DNA from: Deltaproteobacteria bacterium
Lineage (GTDB): Bacteria; Myxococcota_A; UBA9042; PHBI01; JACKFB01
NCBI GenBank assembly: GCA_020632695.1
Contig: JACKFB010000016.1
Location: 1 to 64,000 of the forward strand
DNA length: 64,000 bases
Direction of reading: 5' to 3'
Shown here: piece by piece, positions 17,851-29,979 of the stretch
How the letters are laid out: the number at the start of each line of letters is the position of its first letter
Numbering within the stretch: position 1 is the first letter of the stretch
The notes under the pieces: generated by a model
The model's database searches: none
What the model saw: only the letters and a program-made list of their open reading frames with translations
Told to the model about the DNA's origin: nothing
Translations under genes and position numbers: made by a program

Positions 17851-17962
17851 CACCCGCGCGACGGGAGGCCCAACTCCAGTCCCCGCCGCCTGCACCCGAA
17901 GGTCTCCCCTGAGCGCACCACCCCCCATCGGCGTCCTGCTGGAAGGCGACACCGGCCCCCGC

Positions 17963-19003
17963 GTGCTCGGCATGCGCGTCCGCGAGCGCAACGCCCGCGT
18001 CGTGGCCCGCGCCGGCGCCACCCTCGACTCCGGCGCCGAGACCGCGGCCCTGCTCGTCGTCCCCGAGCACGTGCTCATCAACGTGGCCCTCTTCAAGGCG
18101 CTGCCGCCCGCCGCCGAGCCGGTGCGCCTGGTCTCGGCCGACGGCGCCACCTCCGTGCTCTTCGGCGCCACCGACCGGGTGCGCGCTCGCCTCGCCCAGC
18201 GCAGCGCCGACGCTGGCGAGCTCCCCAACGTCGCGGCCCCCCCCGGCGCGCTCCACGACGTCTCCACCCCGGCCAGCGTCGAACGCACCTCCCGCGCGCT
18301 GCTGCGCGCCACCGAGAAGCCCACCGACGGCTGGGTCTCGCGCAAGCTCAACCGGCCGGTGAGCCGCTTCTTCAGCAACCTCTTCTCCCGCATGGGCCTC
18401 CGCCCCGGCCACGCCAGCCTGATGTGCCTGGCCATCGGCCTCGCCGCCGCCTGGTCGCTGGCTCAACCCACCTGGCTCGGCCTCGCCGTCGGCGGCTTCC
18501 TCTTCCACTTCGCCTCGGTGTTCGATGGCGTGGACGGCGAGATGGCCCGCGTGTCGCTCCGCGAGTCGCCGGCCGGCGCGAAGATCGACACCAGCGTGGA
18601 CAACTTCACCTACATCGCCTGCCTGGTGGCCTTCGGCGTCGGCTGGTACCGCCAGGGCATCACCCCCGAGGATCTCTGGCTGCTGGTCGGCACCGTGGTC
18701 GCCGTGGTGGTGACGCTGCTGCAGGTGCTGGCGTTTGTGCGCCGCTACGCCCCCGACGCCTCCTTCGTGTTCCTGGACACCTGCGTGAAGCGCGCCGCCG
18801 CCCAGACCGGCCGGCTGCCACTGCGCGTCGCCGCCGTGGCGTTTTACGCGCTGCGTCGCGACGTGTTGGCCTTCCTGCTCATGTTCGTCGCCCTCGGCGG
18901 CAGCCGGCAGGCCATCCTGTGGGCCGTGGTGGCTGGCATCGGCGTCGCCAACTACACCATGCTGGCGCACCGCGACGCCCTGGTCCGCGCCGCACGCTCC
19001 TGA
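17963..19003 (+). CDS. CDP-alcohol phosphotransferase with degenerate nucleotidyltransferase-like N-terminus
   Basis: 346 residues from GTG 17963. The reading frame stays protein-like upstream to a CTG at 17909, which has GAAGG at 17898-17902 with 6-nt spacing; the true start may be that CTG. The C-terminal half has several helices and the CDP-OH-P signature DGVDGEMAR-x8-G-x3-D-x3-D. The segment DVSTPASVERTSRALL...KPTDGWVSRKLNRPVS resembles the junction in inositol-1-phosphate cytidylyltransferase/CDP-inositol transferase fusions, but the MobA-like catalytic core expected before it is reduced to about 100 residues without the usual nucleotide loop. It probably transfers a phospho-alcohol from a CDP donor to an unknown acceptor. 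Confidence 0.85.
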   Translation: MLGMRVRERNARVVARAGATLDSGAETAALLVVPEHVLINVALFKALPPAAEPVRLVSADGATSVLFGATDRVRARLAQRSADAGELPNVAAPPGALHDVSTPASVERTSRALLRATEKPTDGWVSRKLNRPVSRFFSNLFSRMGLRPGHASLMCLAIGLAAAWSLAQPTWLGLAVGGFLFHFASVFDGVDGEMARVSLRESPAGAKIDTSVDNFTYIACLVAFGVGWYRQGITPEDLWLLVGTVVAVVVTLLQVLAFVRRYAPDASFVFLDTCVKRAAAQTGRLPLRVAAVAFYALRRDVLAFLLMFVALGGSRQAILWAVVAGIGVANYTMLAHRDALVRAARS

Positions 19004-19067
19004 CGCCCGACGCCGGGCATCTCCACCCCGCGCGGGGGAGGAAGCAGCCGCCCCCGGCGGTTGCCCC

Positions 19068-19073
19068 TATACT
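19068..19073 (+). promoter_or_regulatory. TATACT -10 box of a probable leaderless gene
   Basis: TATACT sits 6 nt before ATG 19080 and directly abuts the nominal GTG at 19074. A transcript starting 7 nt downstream would begin at the ATG. No matching -35 was seen. Confidence 0.4.
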
Positions 19074-22148
<3,075 letters not shown>

Positions 22149-22301
22149 GGCGGGGCCGCGGCGAATGTATGGGCGTCCCGCGCGTCAACAGGCCCACGCG
22201 GCGCGGCCAACCGGGAGCTTGACCACGCTCGCGTACGCGGCGTAACACCGCCCCACTTCGGACATCCGCCCCTCACCGCCCCCTCACCAAGGAGCCGGCT
22301 C

Positions 22302-23381
22302 ATGCGCCTCACTGTACTCATCGCGCTCGGAGCGCTGCTCGCCCTGCCCTGCGCCGCCTCGGCCGCCGAGCTGCGCACGCGCTTCAGCGGCAGCGACGCG
22401 CGGGTCACCGACGCTCACCTTGCCCCCGCGCTCACGTCGCGCGAGGCGGCGGTCGAGAAGTACCTCCTCGAGGCCTACCTCGAGGACGGCCGAGCGGTGT
22501 ACTGGTCCGCGCGCCTCTCCAACCTGGGCATGGGCGACGGAAAGGTCCAGGCCAAGTCCCGCATCAGCGGCAAGGGGATGAAGAAGCTGCAGGCCAAGCG
22601 CGACGCCAAGAAGGGCGGCTACACGGCCAAGGGCACACCGCTGGACCTCACCGTCGGAGACCACAGCCTGACCGGCACGCCGGAGAAGCTGCGAATCCAG
22701 GCCGAGGGCGACGGCTACTCCTTCGATCTCACCTTCGAGGCCGAGCTGAAGGCCTGGCACCCGGGCGCCGGGCGCAACCAGTGGTCCGACGGCACCTACT
22801 ACGACATGACCGTGCTGATGCCGCGGGCCAAGGTCACCGGCACCGTCACCATCGGCGGCGAGACCGCCACGGTCAGCGGCTACGGTTACGGGATCCACAC
22901 CCACGGAGACGTGGCGCCGCACGAGCAGGCCAAGCGCTGGGTGCAGCTCCGCAAGATCGACGGCAGCAACGTGATCTACTTCTACCAGTTCCAGCCCACC
23001 GACGGCTCCAAGCCCGTGAGCTGGCTGTACTTCGCCCACAACGGCAAGGTGGTCATCACCTCGACGGACGTGACGGTGAACTTCGCCGACATGCAGCCCG
23101 ACACCAAGTCCGACAAGGGCTACCAAGTGCCGGGAGCCATGGTCATCGAGGCGAAGTCGGGCAGCACCAAGGCCGTCCTGGCCGTGAAGGGCAAGGGCAA
23201 GTTCAGGCGCACCGACGAGCTGGCGAAGCTGAGCGCGGTGGAGCGCGCCCTGGCCAGCAAGTTCGCTAGCCCGGTGCGCTACGAGCAGACCGCCAAGTAC
23301 AAGGCGGTGGTCACCGGCGGGAAGTCGCTGACGACCAGCGGCGGCGGTGCCCGCTTCGAGGTGACGCAGCTCAACCCCTGA
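22302..23381 (+). CDS. Secreted lipocalin-like protein, CrtC/Svf1 resemblance
   Basis: 359 residues with a Sec signal peptide (cleavage near ASA-AE, about 22). AAGGAG at 22289 supports ATG 22302. The body is beta-rich. Residues 160-290 (GTYYDMTVLMPRAKVTG, SGYGYGIHTHGD, AKRWVQLR) recall the double-lipocalin fold of CrtC/AttH/Svf1 proteins. Some of those hydrate carotenoids; others are thought to bind lipids. Export to the periplasm and position between two CDP-alcohol phosphotransferase genes suggest lipid binding or trafficking. The family call is by eye and moderate only. No catalytic residues could be assigned. Confidence 0.7.
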   Translation: MRLTVLIALGALLALPCAASAAELRTRFSGSDARVTDAHLAPALTSREAAVEKYLLEAYLEDGRAVYWSARLSNLGMGDGKVQAKSRISGKGMKKLQAKRDAKKGGYTAKGTPLDLTVGDHSLTGTPEKLRIQAEGDGYSFDLTFEAELKAWHPGAGRNQWSDGTYYDMTVLMPRAKVTGTVTIGGETATVSGYGYGIHTHGDVAPHEQAKRWVQLRKIDGSNVIYFYQFQPTDGSKPVSWLYFAHNGKVVITSTDVTVNFADMQPDTKSDKGYQVPGAMVIEAKSGSTKAVLAVKGKGKFRRTDELAKLSAVERALASKFASPVRYEQTAKYKAVVTGGKSLTTSGGGARFEVTQLNP

Positions 23382-23442
23382 CGGGGCCGGCGGGCGCCTC
23401 TCGGGTGGGCCCACGGCCGCGGTGGCGCGCGCCGGGCGTCGG

Positions 23443-23469
23443 CCGGTTGGAGTAAGGACACTCCACCGG
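23443..23469 (+). terminator. Hairpin after the lipocalin-like gene
   Basis: CCGGTTGGAGT (23443-23453) pairs with ACTCCACCGG (23460-23469) with one bulged T and a 6-nt loop. There is no T-run. It lies about 60 bp after the stop, in a 286-bp gap before the next gene. Confidence 0.4.
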
Positions 23470-23667
23470 TCGCCCTCGGATTGGAGCACGCGTACGCCAA
23501 CCGGGCGCGGTGATCGGGTTTCTGGCCGGACTCCCGATGTGCGTTCATGTTGATGGCCGCGTGTTCTTCGGGTGAGGGCACGATTCTTGCTGAGCACGCG
23601 TGCGCCGCTTCCAGGTGGCAACAGAACGAGGTTGACGCCGCGCCCCCGCGGCGGACGGAGACGAGCT

Positions 23668-24681
23668 GTGGTCAATCGGGCGATGAAGCTGCGTGGCGTG
23701 CTGACCGAGGACGACCTGCCGGTCGGCCGCGGCACGCCTGGCCCCTATCGACTTCCCCCTCTCTCGGAGCTCACCAAGTCGCGCGAGGTCGAGGACCCGG
23801 TGAACGTGTGGGTGCATCGCCCGCTGGCCTACGCCTTCGTGTGGTCGGTCTTCAAGACCCCGATGACGGCCAACATGATCACCTTCCTCTCGCTCGTCGT
23901 GGGCGTGATGGCTGGCGTCATGTTCATCGTCGGGACGCCGGCGGCCATGGTCGCGGGCGGGCTGATGCTCTGGTCGTCGGCGATCCTCGACGGCGCCGAC
24001 GGCATCCTGGCGCGAGCGAAGCACCAGCAGTCCCAGTTCGGGCGCGCGCTGGACGGCTCGGCCGACATGATCGTCGCCGGCGTCACCGTGAGCGCCGCCG
24101 TGTTCCACATGTGGCAGCGGAACCACGACCTGAGCCAGGTGCTGGTGGCCGCGGCCGCGACGGGCCTCACGCTGGTGCACCTCTGGCTCTACGACTTCTA
24201 CAAGGAGGGCTACCTCCGCGCGACGCGGCTCGACCGCGGCGGCGAAGGCGAGGACTCGGTCCAGGTCGCCCGGCGCATCGAGGAGGCCCACCGCCAGGGC
24301 CCCATCATCGGCTTCTGCGTGGAGAAGATCCTGGTCCCCTACCTGCAGATGCAGGAGCGCATCGTCGACCTGACCAACCCGCTGGCCCGCAGCCACGCGC
24401 GCGACCTGCCGCGCGGGCCCGTGACCGCCGAGACCTATCGCCGACACAACTACGGCCCCATGCGCGTGTGGACGATGGTGTCGCTGGCGCCCCACTGCTA
24501 CCTCTTCTCGCTCTTCGCCGTGACCGACCGCATCGACCTCTACCTGTGGCTGCGCCTGGTCGTGATGAACGTCCTCTTCCTGGTGGCCCTCGTCTGGCAG
24601 AAGCGCGCCACCCTCCGCACCCTCGACGAGCTGGCCCCTGTCGATGGTCGCACCGAGGCCGCCACCGCCGCCGCCGCCTGA
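23668..24681 (+). CDS. CDP-alcohol phosphotransferase, second copy
   Basis: 337 residues from GTG 23668, chosen because GGAG lies 7 nt upstream; ATG 23683 is the alternative. The CDP-OH-P signature is intact: DGADGILARAKHQQSQFGR, then ALDGSADM. Roughly six helices surround it. An N-terminal soluble tail of about 55 residues (RGVLTEDDLPVGRG) and a loop with YKEGYLRATRL distinguish it from ordinary PgsA or PssA. It should couple a CDP-activated alcohol or diacylglycerol to a second alcohol in the inner membrane. It is followed 45 bp later by a radical SAM gene, so the pair is probably one transcription unit. Substrates unknown. Confidence 0.88.
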   Translation: MVNRAMKLRGVLTEDDLPVGRGTPGPYRLPPLSELTKSREVEDPVNVWVHRPLAYAFVWSVFKTPMTANMITFLSLVVGVMAGVMFIVGTPAAMVAGGLMLWSSAILDGADGILARAKHQQSQFGRALDGSADMIVAGVTVSAAVFHMWQRNHDLSQVLVAAAATGLTLVHLWLYDFYKEGYLRATRLDRGGEGEDSVQVARRIEEAHRQGPIIGFCVEKILVPYLQMQERIVDLTNPLARSHARDLPRGPVTAETYRRHNYGPMRVWTMVSLAPHCYLFSLFAVTDRIDLYLWLRLVVMNVLFLVALVWQKRATLRTLDELAPVDGRTEAATAAAA

Positions 24682-24726
24682 GAGCACGAGCCGCCCCCTC
24701 CGAGGGGCGCCTCGCCGGAGACACCG

Positions 24727-25707
24727 ATGCTGCTCCCGACCAACCTCCTCTCGGTCGCCCGCCGGGGCGTCCGCACCGTCATCGACCCGACACGCCCCAT
24801 GCTGGCGCAGCTCGTGGTCATCCGGCGCTGCAACCTGAGCTGCGGCTACTGCAACGAGTACGACGACTTCTCGCCGCCGGTCCCGCTGGAGACCCTGAAG
24901 GCCCGCATCGACCATCTGGCCTCGCTGGGGACGCTGATCCTCACGCTGACCGGTGGCGAGCCGCTGATGCACCCGCAGCTCGACGAGGTCGTGGCCCACG
25001 CCGTCTCGCGCGGCATGGTGTGCACCAGCATCACCAACGGCTATCCGGTGACCCGCAAGTGGATCCAGCGCCTCAACGACGCCGGCCTCACCCTGGTCCA
25101 GATCTCCATCGACAACCTCGAGCCCAACGAGGTCTCGCAGAAGTCGCTGTCGAAGATCGGACACAAGCTGGCGCTGCTGAAGGAGCACGCGAAGTTCGGG
25201 GTCAACGTCAACGCCGTGATGGGCTCCTGCAGCCCCGACGACACGCGAAAGCTGGTCGCCGAGGTCGAGAAGCTCGGCTTCTACATGACCGTCGGGATCA
25301 TGCACGACGAGCACGGGCAGCTCGACCCGGGCCTGGCGGGCGACGAGCTGGCGTCGCTCTATGAGGAGATGCGCGGCCGCAGCAAGAAGAGCATCTTCCA
25401 CCGGGCCGGCGAGGGGTGGGAGGAGCAGATGATCCGCGAGGGCCAGGCGCCGTGGAAGTGCCGCGCCGGGGCCCGCTACCTCTACATCGACGAGTACGGC
25501 AAGGTCTCCTACTGCAGCCAGCGGCGCGACGACCCGAGCTTCGAGCTGCTGAGCTACGGCAAGGCCGAGCTGCGCGCCGGCTTCGAGACGCGCAAGGGCT
25601 GCGAGGACCGCTGCACCATCGCCTGCGTGAGGCGCGCGTCGGCCTTCGACGAGTGGCGCGGGCAGCCGCTGAGCGAGCCGCCCGCCGTGGCGCGCGCGGC
25701 GAGCTGA
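24727..25707 (+). CDS. Radical SAM protein with SPASM-like C-terminus (paralogue B)
   Basis: 326 residues; GGAG precedes the ATG. The cluster motif CNLSCGYC (C35, C39, C42) is followed by NEYD, then LTGGEPLMHP. It shares CNEYD, GGEPL-x-HP, AGLT-x2-Q-x-S-x-D and KSL with the protein at 14354. C-terminal cysteines (WKCRAGARY, SYCSQRR, GCEDRC, IACVRR) match that paralogue in order, which suggests a shared auxiliary Fe-S site. Directly downstream of a CDP-alcohol phosphotransferase, it probably modifies the lipid, head group or alcohol handled by that enzyme. A peptide-modifying role is less likely because no precursor peptide was seen nearby. Confidence 0.88.
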   Translation: MLLPTNLLSVARRGVRTVIDPTRPMLAQLVVIRRCNLSCGYCNEYDDFSPPVPLETLKARIDHLASLGTLILTLTGGEPLMHPQLDEVVAHAVSRGMVCTSITNGYPVTRKWIQRLNDAGLTLVQISIDNLEPNEVSQKSLSKIGHKLALLKEHAKFGVNVNAVMGSCSPDDTRKLVAEVEKLGFYMTVGIMHDEHGQLDPGLAGDELASLYEEMRGRSKKSIFHRAGEGWEEQMIREGQAPWKCRAGARYLYIDEYGKVSYCSQRRDDPSFELLSYGKAELRAGFETRKGCEDRCTIACVRRASAFDEWRGQPLSEPPAVARAAS

Positions 25708-25733
25708 GGCCCAGCCGGCGGCGTAGCTGGGCC

Positions 25734-26696
25734 TCAGCCGGCGTCGTCGGCGTAGACGATGCCCTCCCAGTCGGCCGCCGCGAAGGGGAGGTCCAGGCGC
25801 GGCGTGCGCGGCGTGGGCGCGCTGACCAGGGGCGGGAGGCTCTCGAAGCGGAAGCCGCCCAGCACGCGGGCTATCGAGAGCTCGGCGGCGAGCTGCTCCG
25901 GGTCGTCGATGCGCTCGAGCTGCGAGCGCAGCTCCGGGTCGCGGCACGCGGCCAGGGCGTCGCGGAGTCGGGCTGGCTCGAAGGGGTTGGCCGGCGTCTG
26001 CTCGGCGCCCTGCCGCGGGGCCGGCACCGGCTGGTTGCCGGCGCGCCATAGCGAGGTCTCGCCCTCGGCGGCGAAGGGGCACACGGCCTCGCCATCGAGC
26101 ATCACGGTGAAGTGCAGGTGCGGCGCCAGCCACGGAAAGAAGAGGATCCCGTCGAGGCCCGACATGCCGGAGAGCCCGAGCGGCTCGGCGCGCTCGACCC
26201 GCTGACCCACCCGGACGCTCGCCCGAGAGAGATGGCAGGACATGGTCAGGAGGCCGCCGCCGTGATCGACGCACACCTTCAACCCGCCGCGCTGCATGTC
26301 GGTGCGCACCGCGCGCACCACCCCGGCGGCGGCCGCGACGATCGTCGTCCCCGGCGGCACGGCGAAGTCGGTCCCCACGTGGGAGTCGTAGGTGAGGCGC
26401 CGGCCGCGGTAGTCACGGGCGAAGGTCACGCGCACGCTGTAGCCCGCGTCGGGCGGAGGCGACTGGCGATTCGGGAGCTGGCTGACGACCACGCGCCGGT
26501 CGGCGCGCCGCTGCCCCGCCCAGAGCGGGAGAGCGAGGCGGGGCGAGAGGATGGCGAGTGAGGAGGTGCCGAAGCGTGTCGGCGGGGCGAGGGCGTCGCC
26601 GGCGATGCCGGTCCAGCACTGGCGCAGCGCCGGCATCAGCGGCGAGAGGCCGAAGATCTCCGAGGGGCGCAGGCGGGGGCGGGCGGAGGCGGGCAT
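25734..26696 (-). CDS. M23 family peptidase (LytM domain)
   Basis: 320 residues; GAGGAG precedes the ATG at 26696. Residues 90-200 form a LytM/M23 domain: SHVGTDFAVPPGT supplies the His and Asp zinc ligands and HLHF the later His pair. A typical lysostaphin-like beta sheet lies between (VVAAAAGVV-type segment, GLSGMSG). These zinc enzymes cut peptidoglycan cross-bridges or act as activators. No clear signal peptide is visible at the N-terminus, which is odd for a wall enzyme. A C-terminal tail of about 110 residues is helical and of unknown role. It is convergent with the radical SAM gene and divergent from the MopE-like gene. Confidence 0.85.
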   Translation of the reverse strand: MPASARPRLRPSEIFGLSPLMPALRQCWTGIAGDALAPPTRFGTSSLAILSPRLALPLWAGQRRADRRVVVSQLPNRQSPPPDAGYSVRVTFARDYRGRRLTYDSHVGTDFAVPPGTTIVAAAAGVVRAVRTDMQRGGLKVCVDHGGGLLTMSCHLSRASVRVGQRVERAEPLGLSGMSGLDGILFFPWLAPHLHFTVMLDGEAVCPFAAEGETSLWRAGNQPVPAPRQGAEQTPANPFEPARLRDALAACRDPELRSQLERIDDPEQLAAELSIARVLGGFRFESLPPLVSAPTPRTPRLDLPFAAADWEGIVYADDAG

Positions 26697-26798
26697 GGGG
26701 CTCCTCGTGGGGGACGGACCGGCGACATGATGCGCGCCGCCGTGTCGCGGTCGCAAGGACGCAGCCCGGCTTGAGGCGACGGCGTGGTGGTGGCACGC

Positions 26799-26817
26799 TT
26801 CGGGCATGATGCCCGAA
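26799..26817 (+). promoter_or_regulatory. Perfect inverted repeat over the start codon
   Basis: TTCGGGCA (26799-26806), loop TGA, TGCCCGAA (26810-26817). Both candidate ATGs (26806 and 26809) sit in this 8-bp stem and 3-nt loop. It could occlude the start in RNA or be an operator in DNA. Confidence 0.45.
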
Positions 26818-29800
26818 CAGAACATGCTCCCAGTCACCGTGGCGCTGCTCTTGCTGTGCGCGAGCCCGATGGCCGGGTGCATCAGCGTCGAGCGCCGCGC
26901 CCCGAGCGACATCACCGCGGACTCGAGCGAGGTGGCCGGGGACGCCGACGTCGCCGACGGCACCGGCGAGGTCGACGCCACCCCCGACACGACGCCGCCG
27001 GACGCGGTGTCCGATGGCGATACGCCCGGGCCGGACGGCGACGCGGCAGCGGACGAGGGGACGGAGCTTCCACCCGACGATGTCCTGGTGGATGCGGACG
27101 CCGTGGACGCCGCCGACGTCGAGCTGCTCGACACCGACGAGGACATCACGCCGGACGCCGACAGCGTGGACGCGGACGTGACCTGCGACCCCTTCGACCT
27201 GAAGGCGTGCAACGACGACAACCCCTGCACCCGGGACCAGTGCGACTCCGCGCTGGGGTGCCTGCACGTCGCCGACGACACCCTCGCCTGCGACGACGGC
27301 GTGCTGTGCACGGTGGGCGATCGGTGCGTGGCCGGGGCCTGCCAGGGCGGCGCGCCGCCGGACTGCGACGACGGCGACGCCTGCACGGTGGACTCCTGCG
27401 AGATGACGACCGGGCAGTGTGTGCACGCGCCGACCGCCACGGGCCCGTGCGACTTCGACGACCCGTGCGTCGAGAGCGCCAGCTGCCAGGAGGGCGCCTG
27501 CGTCGAGGTGCCGAAGCAGTGCCCCGACGTCGACGACTGCAACGTCGGCGTGTGCGTCGGCGAGGGCAACTGCGACGTGGAGGCGCTGACGGGCGTGCCG
27601 TGTGACGACGGCGACCCGTGCACCGAGGACGACATGTGCAACGCGGGCGCCTGCGGTGGGCTGCCGTCGAGCTGCAGTGACGGCGATCCCTGCACGCGCG
27701 ACGTGTGCGACTCGGTGACCGGGGCCTGCAGCAACGAAGAGCCGGACGACGGCGCGAGCTGCGATGACGGCGACCCCTGCACGGAGGGCGATGTGTGCGC
27801 CGACTTCATCTGTGCCGGGGTGGAGGCCTGCGACTGCGTGAACAGCGGGGACTGCGACGACGGGAATCCCTGCACCTCCGAGACGTGTGTGGCGGGGTTC
27901 TGCGAGTACCAGAACCTCACCGGCTCCTGTGACGACGGCAACGCCTGCACGGGCGCGGACACCTGCGTCGCCGGCAAGTGCAAGGGGGGCCCCCCCGTCA
28001 ACTGCGACGACGCCGAGCCGTGCACGGTGGACATGTGTGACGCGGCGGTCGGGTGCCAGCACGCGCCGAAGACCGGGAGCTGCGACGACGGCGACGCCTG
28101 CACGGTCGGGGATCAGTGCACCGCGGGCGTCGGCGGGAGCATCGCGACGTGCGTGCCGGGCGCCGCGCGCGACTGTGACGACGGCGACGCGTGCACGGAG
28201 GACTCGTGCGTGCCCAAGTCCGGATGCGTGCACAAGGCGTCGATGGACATGTGCAAGGACGCGTCGGAGTCGGCGTGCATGACCTCGGTGTGCCAGCCGA
28301 CCAAGGGCAGCGCGAAGACCTGCGCCGCGCTCGGGTGGCCCGTGGGTCAGGGCAGCCCCGACGTGTGCGCGGCGAGCGAGGTCCCGGCGTGCTCGGGGTT
28401 GAAGACCCGGCAGCAGGCCAAGGCCTTCTGCGAGGCGGGCGGGGCGCGGCTGTGCACCTGGACGGAGCTGTCCAACGACGAGGCCTTCCAGTCGGGGTGC
28501 AGCTACGACACCGAGCGGGTGTGGTCGAGCACGGCCTGCGGCACGAACTCGTCGCTCACCCAGGCGGGCGCCACGACGGGGTTGGGCAGCGTGCCGCGCC
28601 AGTGCACACCCGACGCCGCGCTCGCGTTCGTGCGGTGCTGCGCGGACGTCAGCCCCAAGACGGAGCTGCCGCAATGCACCGAGGTGAACCTGCAGGGGGA
28701 GTGCGACGACGGAAACCCCTGCACCGACAAGGATCGGTGCGATGGCGGGCAGTGCAAGGGAGACGCGCGGGACTGCTCCGGGTTGAACTCGGTGTGCAGC
28801 ACGGGCGCCTGCGTCGACGGGAGCTGCGTGAAGTCGATCGCGGTCGGGATGAGCTGCTCGACCGGCGACATGTGCATCGTCGGCGCCGCCTGTGACAGCT
28901 CGGGGAGCTGCGTGGGCAGCTACGACGGGACGAAGACCGGCTGCGCCTGCAAGGCCCAGCTCTGCGGAGGCGTCGGCGCGGCCTGCACCGCGGGCGACCT
29001 CTCCGAGGGCTGCAAGACCTACTTCAAGGACGCCGACTCGGACGGCCACGGCCTGAAGAGCGCTGCCGCGTGCGCGTGCGCGCCGGCCGGGCAGTACACC
29101 TCGGAGATGGACGACGACTGCAACGACGGCGAGGGCGCCGCGTGGACCAACGCCGCTGAGCGCTGCGACCTCGTGGACAACGACTGCGACGGGGACACCG
29201 ACGAGGGCTACACGGTGCTCGGCAAGGCGTGCGACGGCAACGACGCGGACATGTGCGCCAAGGGGACCTGGCAGTGCGCCTCAGGTGGGACCAACCCCGT
29301 GTGCGTGGAGGCGGGACCGACGATCGTCGAGTCGTGCAACGGCGCCGACGACGACTGCGACGGCAAGACCGACGAGGGCTTCGCGACGGCCGACGGCGGG
29401 ACGGTGGGCACCACCTGCGACGGGCCGGATGCCGACCTCTGCCTCGACGACCTGGTGGTGTGCGAGTCAGGCTTCGCCGTCTGCTCGACCGGACCCAGCA
29501 ACCCGGAGGAGTGCAACGGCCTCGACGACGACTGCAACGGCGTCAAGGACGACGACGGCGCGGCCGGCTGCTCCTCGCACTACCTGGACGGCGACAACGA
29601 CGGCTACGGCGACGAGAACGCTCTTCCGCGCTGTCTGTGCGGCGACACCGGCAAGTACACGGCGACCACGGGCGGCGACTGCGACGACACCTTCGGCCTG
29701 GCACACCCCGGGCAGCTCGGCTTCTTCGATCTGCCGCGGCCCACTCCCGGCACCACCTATCCGCCCTACGACTACAACTGCGACAAGCAGGAGACCCTCA

Positions 29801-29955
29801 AGTACCCGAACCTCGGCGACGACGGCCTGTTCTCGTGCAAGGTGGGCTGGCTCGACGAGGTGCCCGGCTGCGGCAAGAAGGGCGTGTTCGTCAAGGCGTG
29901 CTTCATCGGCGTGTCGGTGAACAAGGAGAACGACCGGGTGCAGCCCTGCAACTGA
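26806..29955 (+). CDS. Cys-rich MopE-like lipoprotein
   Basis: 1049 residues. Lipobox MAG-C near residue 25. A Pro/Asp/Thr linker (about 30-125) follows. Then roughly a dozen repeats of the form CDDGDxCTxDxC run to about 470. A segment with SCSYDTERVW and RCCAD lies at about 550-610. The C-terminal part has D/N-rich metal-binding motifs (DNDCDGDTDEGY, DDDCDGKTDEGF, DDDCNGVKDD), as in MopE-type and calcium-binding surface proteins. It is very likely exported and surface-exposed. The function is unknown; adhesion or metal binding is plausible. ATG 26824, nearer the hydrophobic core, is an alternative start. Confidence 0.88.
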   Translation: MMPEQNMLPVTVALLLLCASPMAGCISVERRAPSDITADSSEVAGDADVADGTGEVDATPDTTPPDAVSDGDTPGPDGDAAADEGTELPPDDVLVDADAVDAADVELLDTDEDITPDADSVDADVTCDPFDLKACNDDNPCTRDQCDSALGCLHVADDTLACDDGVLCTVGDRCVAGACQGGAPPDCDDGDACTVDSCEMTTGQCVHAPTATGPCDFDDPCVESASCQEGACVEVPKQCPDVDDCNVGVCVGEGNCDVEALTGVPCDDGDPCTEDDMCNAGACGGLPSSCSDGDPCTRDVCDSVTGACSNEEPDDGASCDDGDPCTEGDVCADFICAGVEACDCVNSGDCDDGNPCTSETCVAGFCEYQNLTGSCDDGNACTGADTCVAGKCKGGPPVNCDDAEPCTVDMCDAAVGCQHAPKTGSCDDGDACTVGDQCTAGVGGSIATCVPGAARDCDDGDACTEDSCVPKSGCVHKASMDMCKDASESACMTSVCQPTKGSAKTCAALGWPVGQGSPDVCAASEVPACSGLKTRQQAKAFCEAGGARLCTWTELSNDEAFQSGCSYDTERVWSSTACGTNSSLTQAGATTGLGSVPRQCTPDAALAFVRCCADVSPKTELPQCTEVNLQGECDDGNPCTDKDRCDGGQCKGDARDCSGLNSVCSTGACVDGSCVKSIAVGMSCSTGDMCIVGAACDSSGSCVGSYDGTKTGCACKAQLCGGVGAACTAGDLSEGCKTYFKDADSDGHGLKSAAACACAPAGQYTSEMDDDCNDGEGAAWTNAAERCDLVDNDCDGDTDEGYTVLGKACDGNDADMCAKGTWQCASGGTNPVCVEAGPTIVESCNGADDDCDGKTDEGFATADGGTVGTTCDGPDADLCLDDLVVCESGFAVCSTGPSNPEECNGLDDDCNGVKDDDGAAGCSSHYLDGDNDGYGDENALPRCLCGDTGKYTATTGGDCDDTFGLAHPGQLGFFDLPRPTPGTTYPPYDYNCDKQETLKYPNLGDDGLFSCKVGWLDEVPGCGKKGVFVKACFIGVSVNKENDRVQPCN

Positions 29956-29979
29956 TCGGGCGGGCGCCGGCACGGGCGA

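Noticed and set aside
16192..18435. N-terminal part of a 1023-codon minus frame ending in the methyltransferase
   Set aside because: Only the last 275 codons look like protein. The rest is antisense to the flippase and CDP-alcohol phosphotransferase.
24727..25707. RiPP-type peptide maturase
   Set aside because: SPASM-like cysteines fit, but no precursor peptide, RRE domain or peptide transporter was found nearby. The CDP-OH-P neighbour fits lipid chemistry better.
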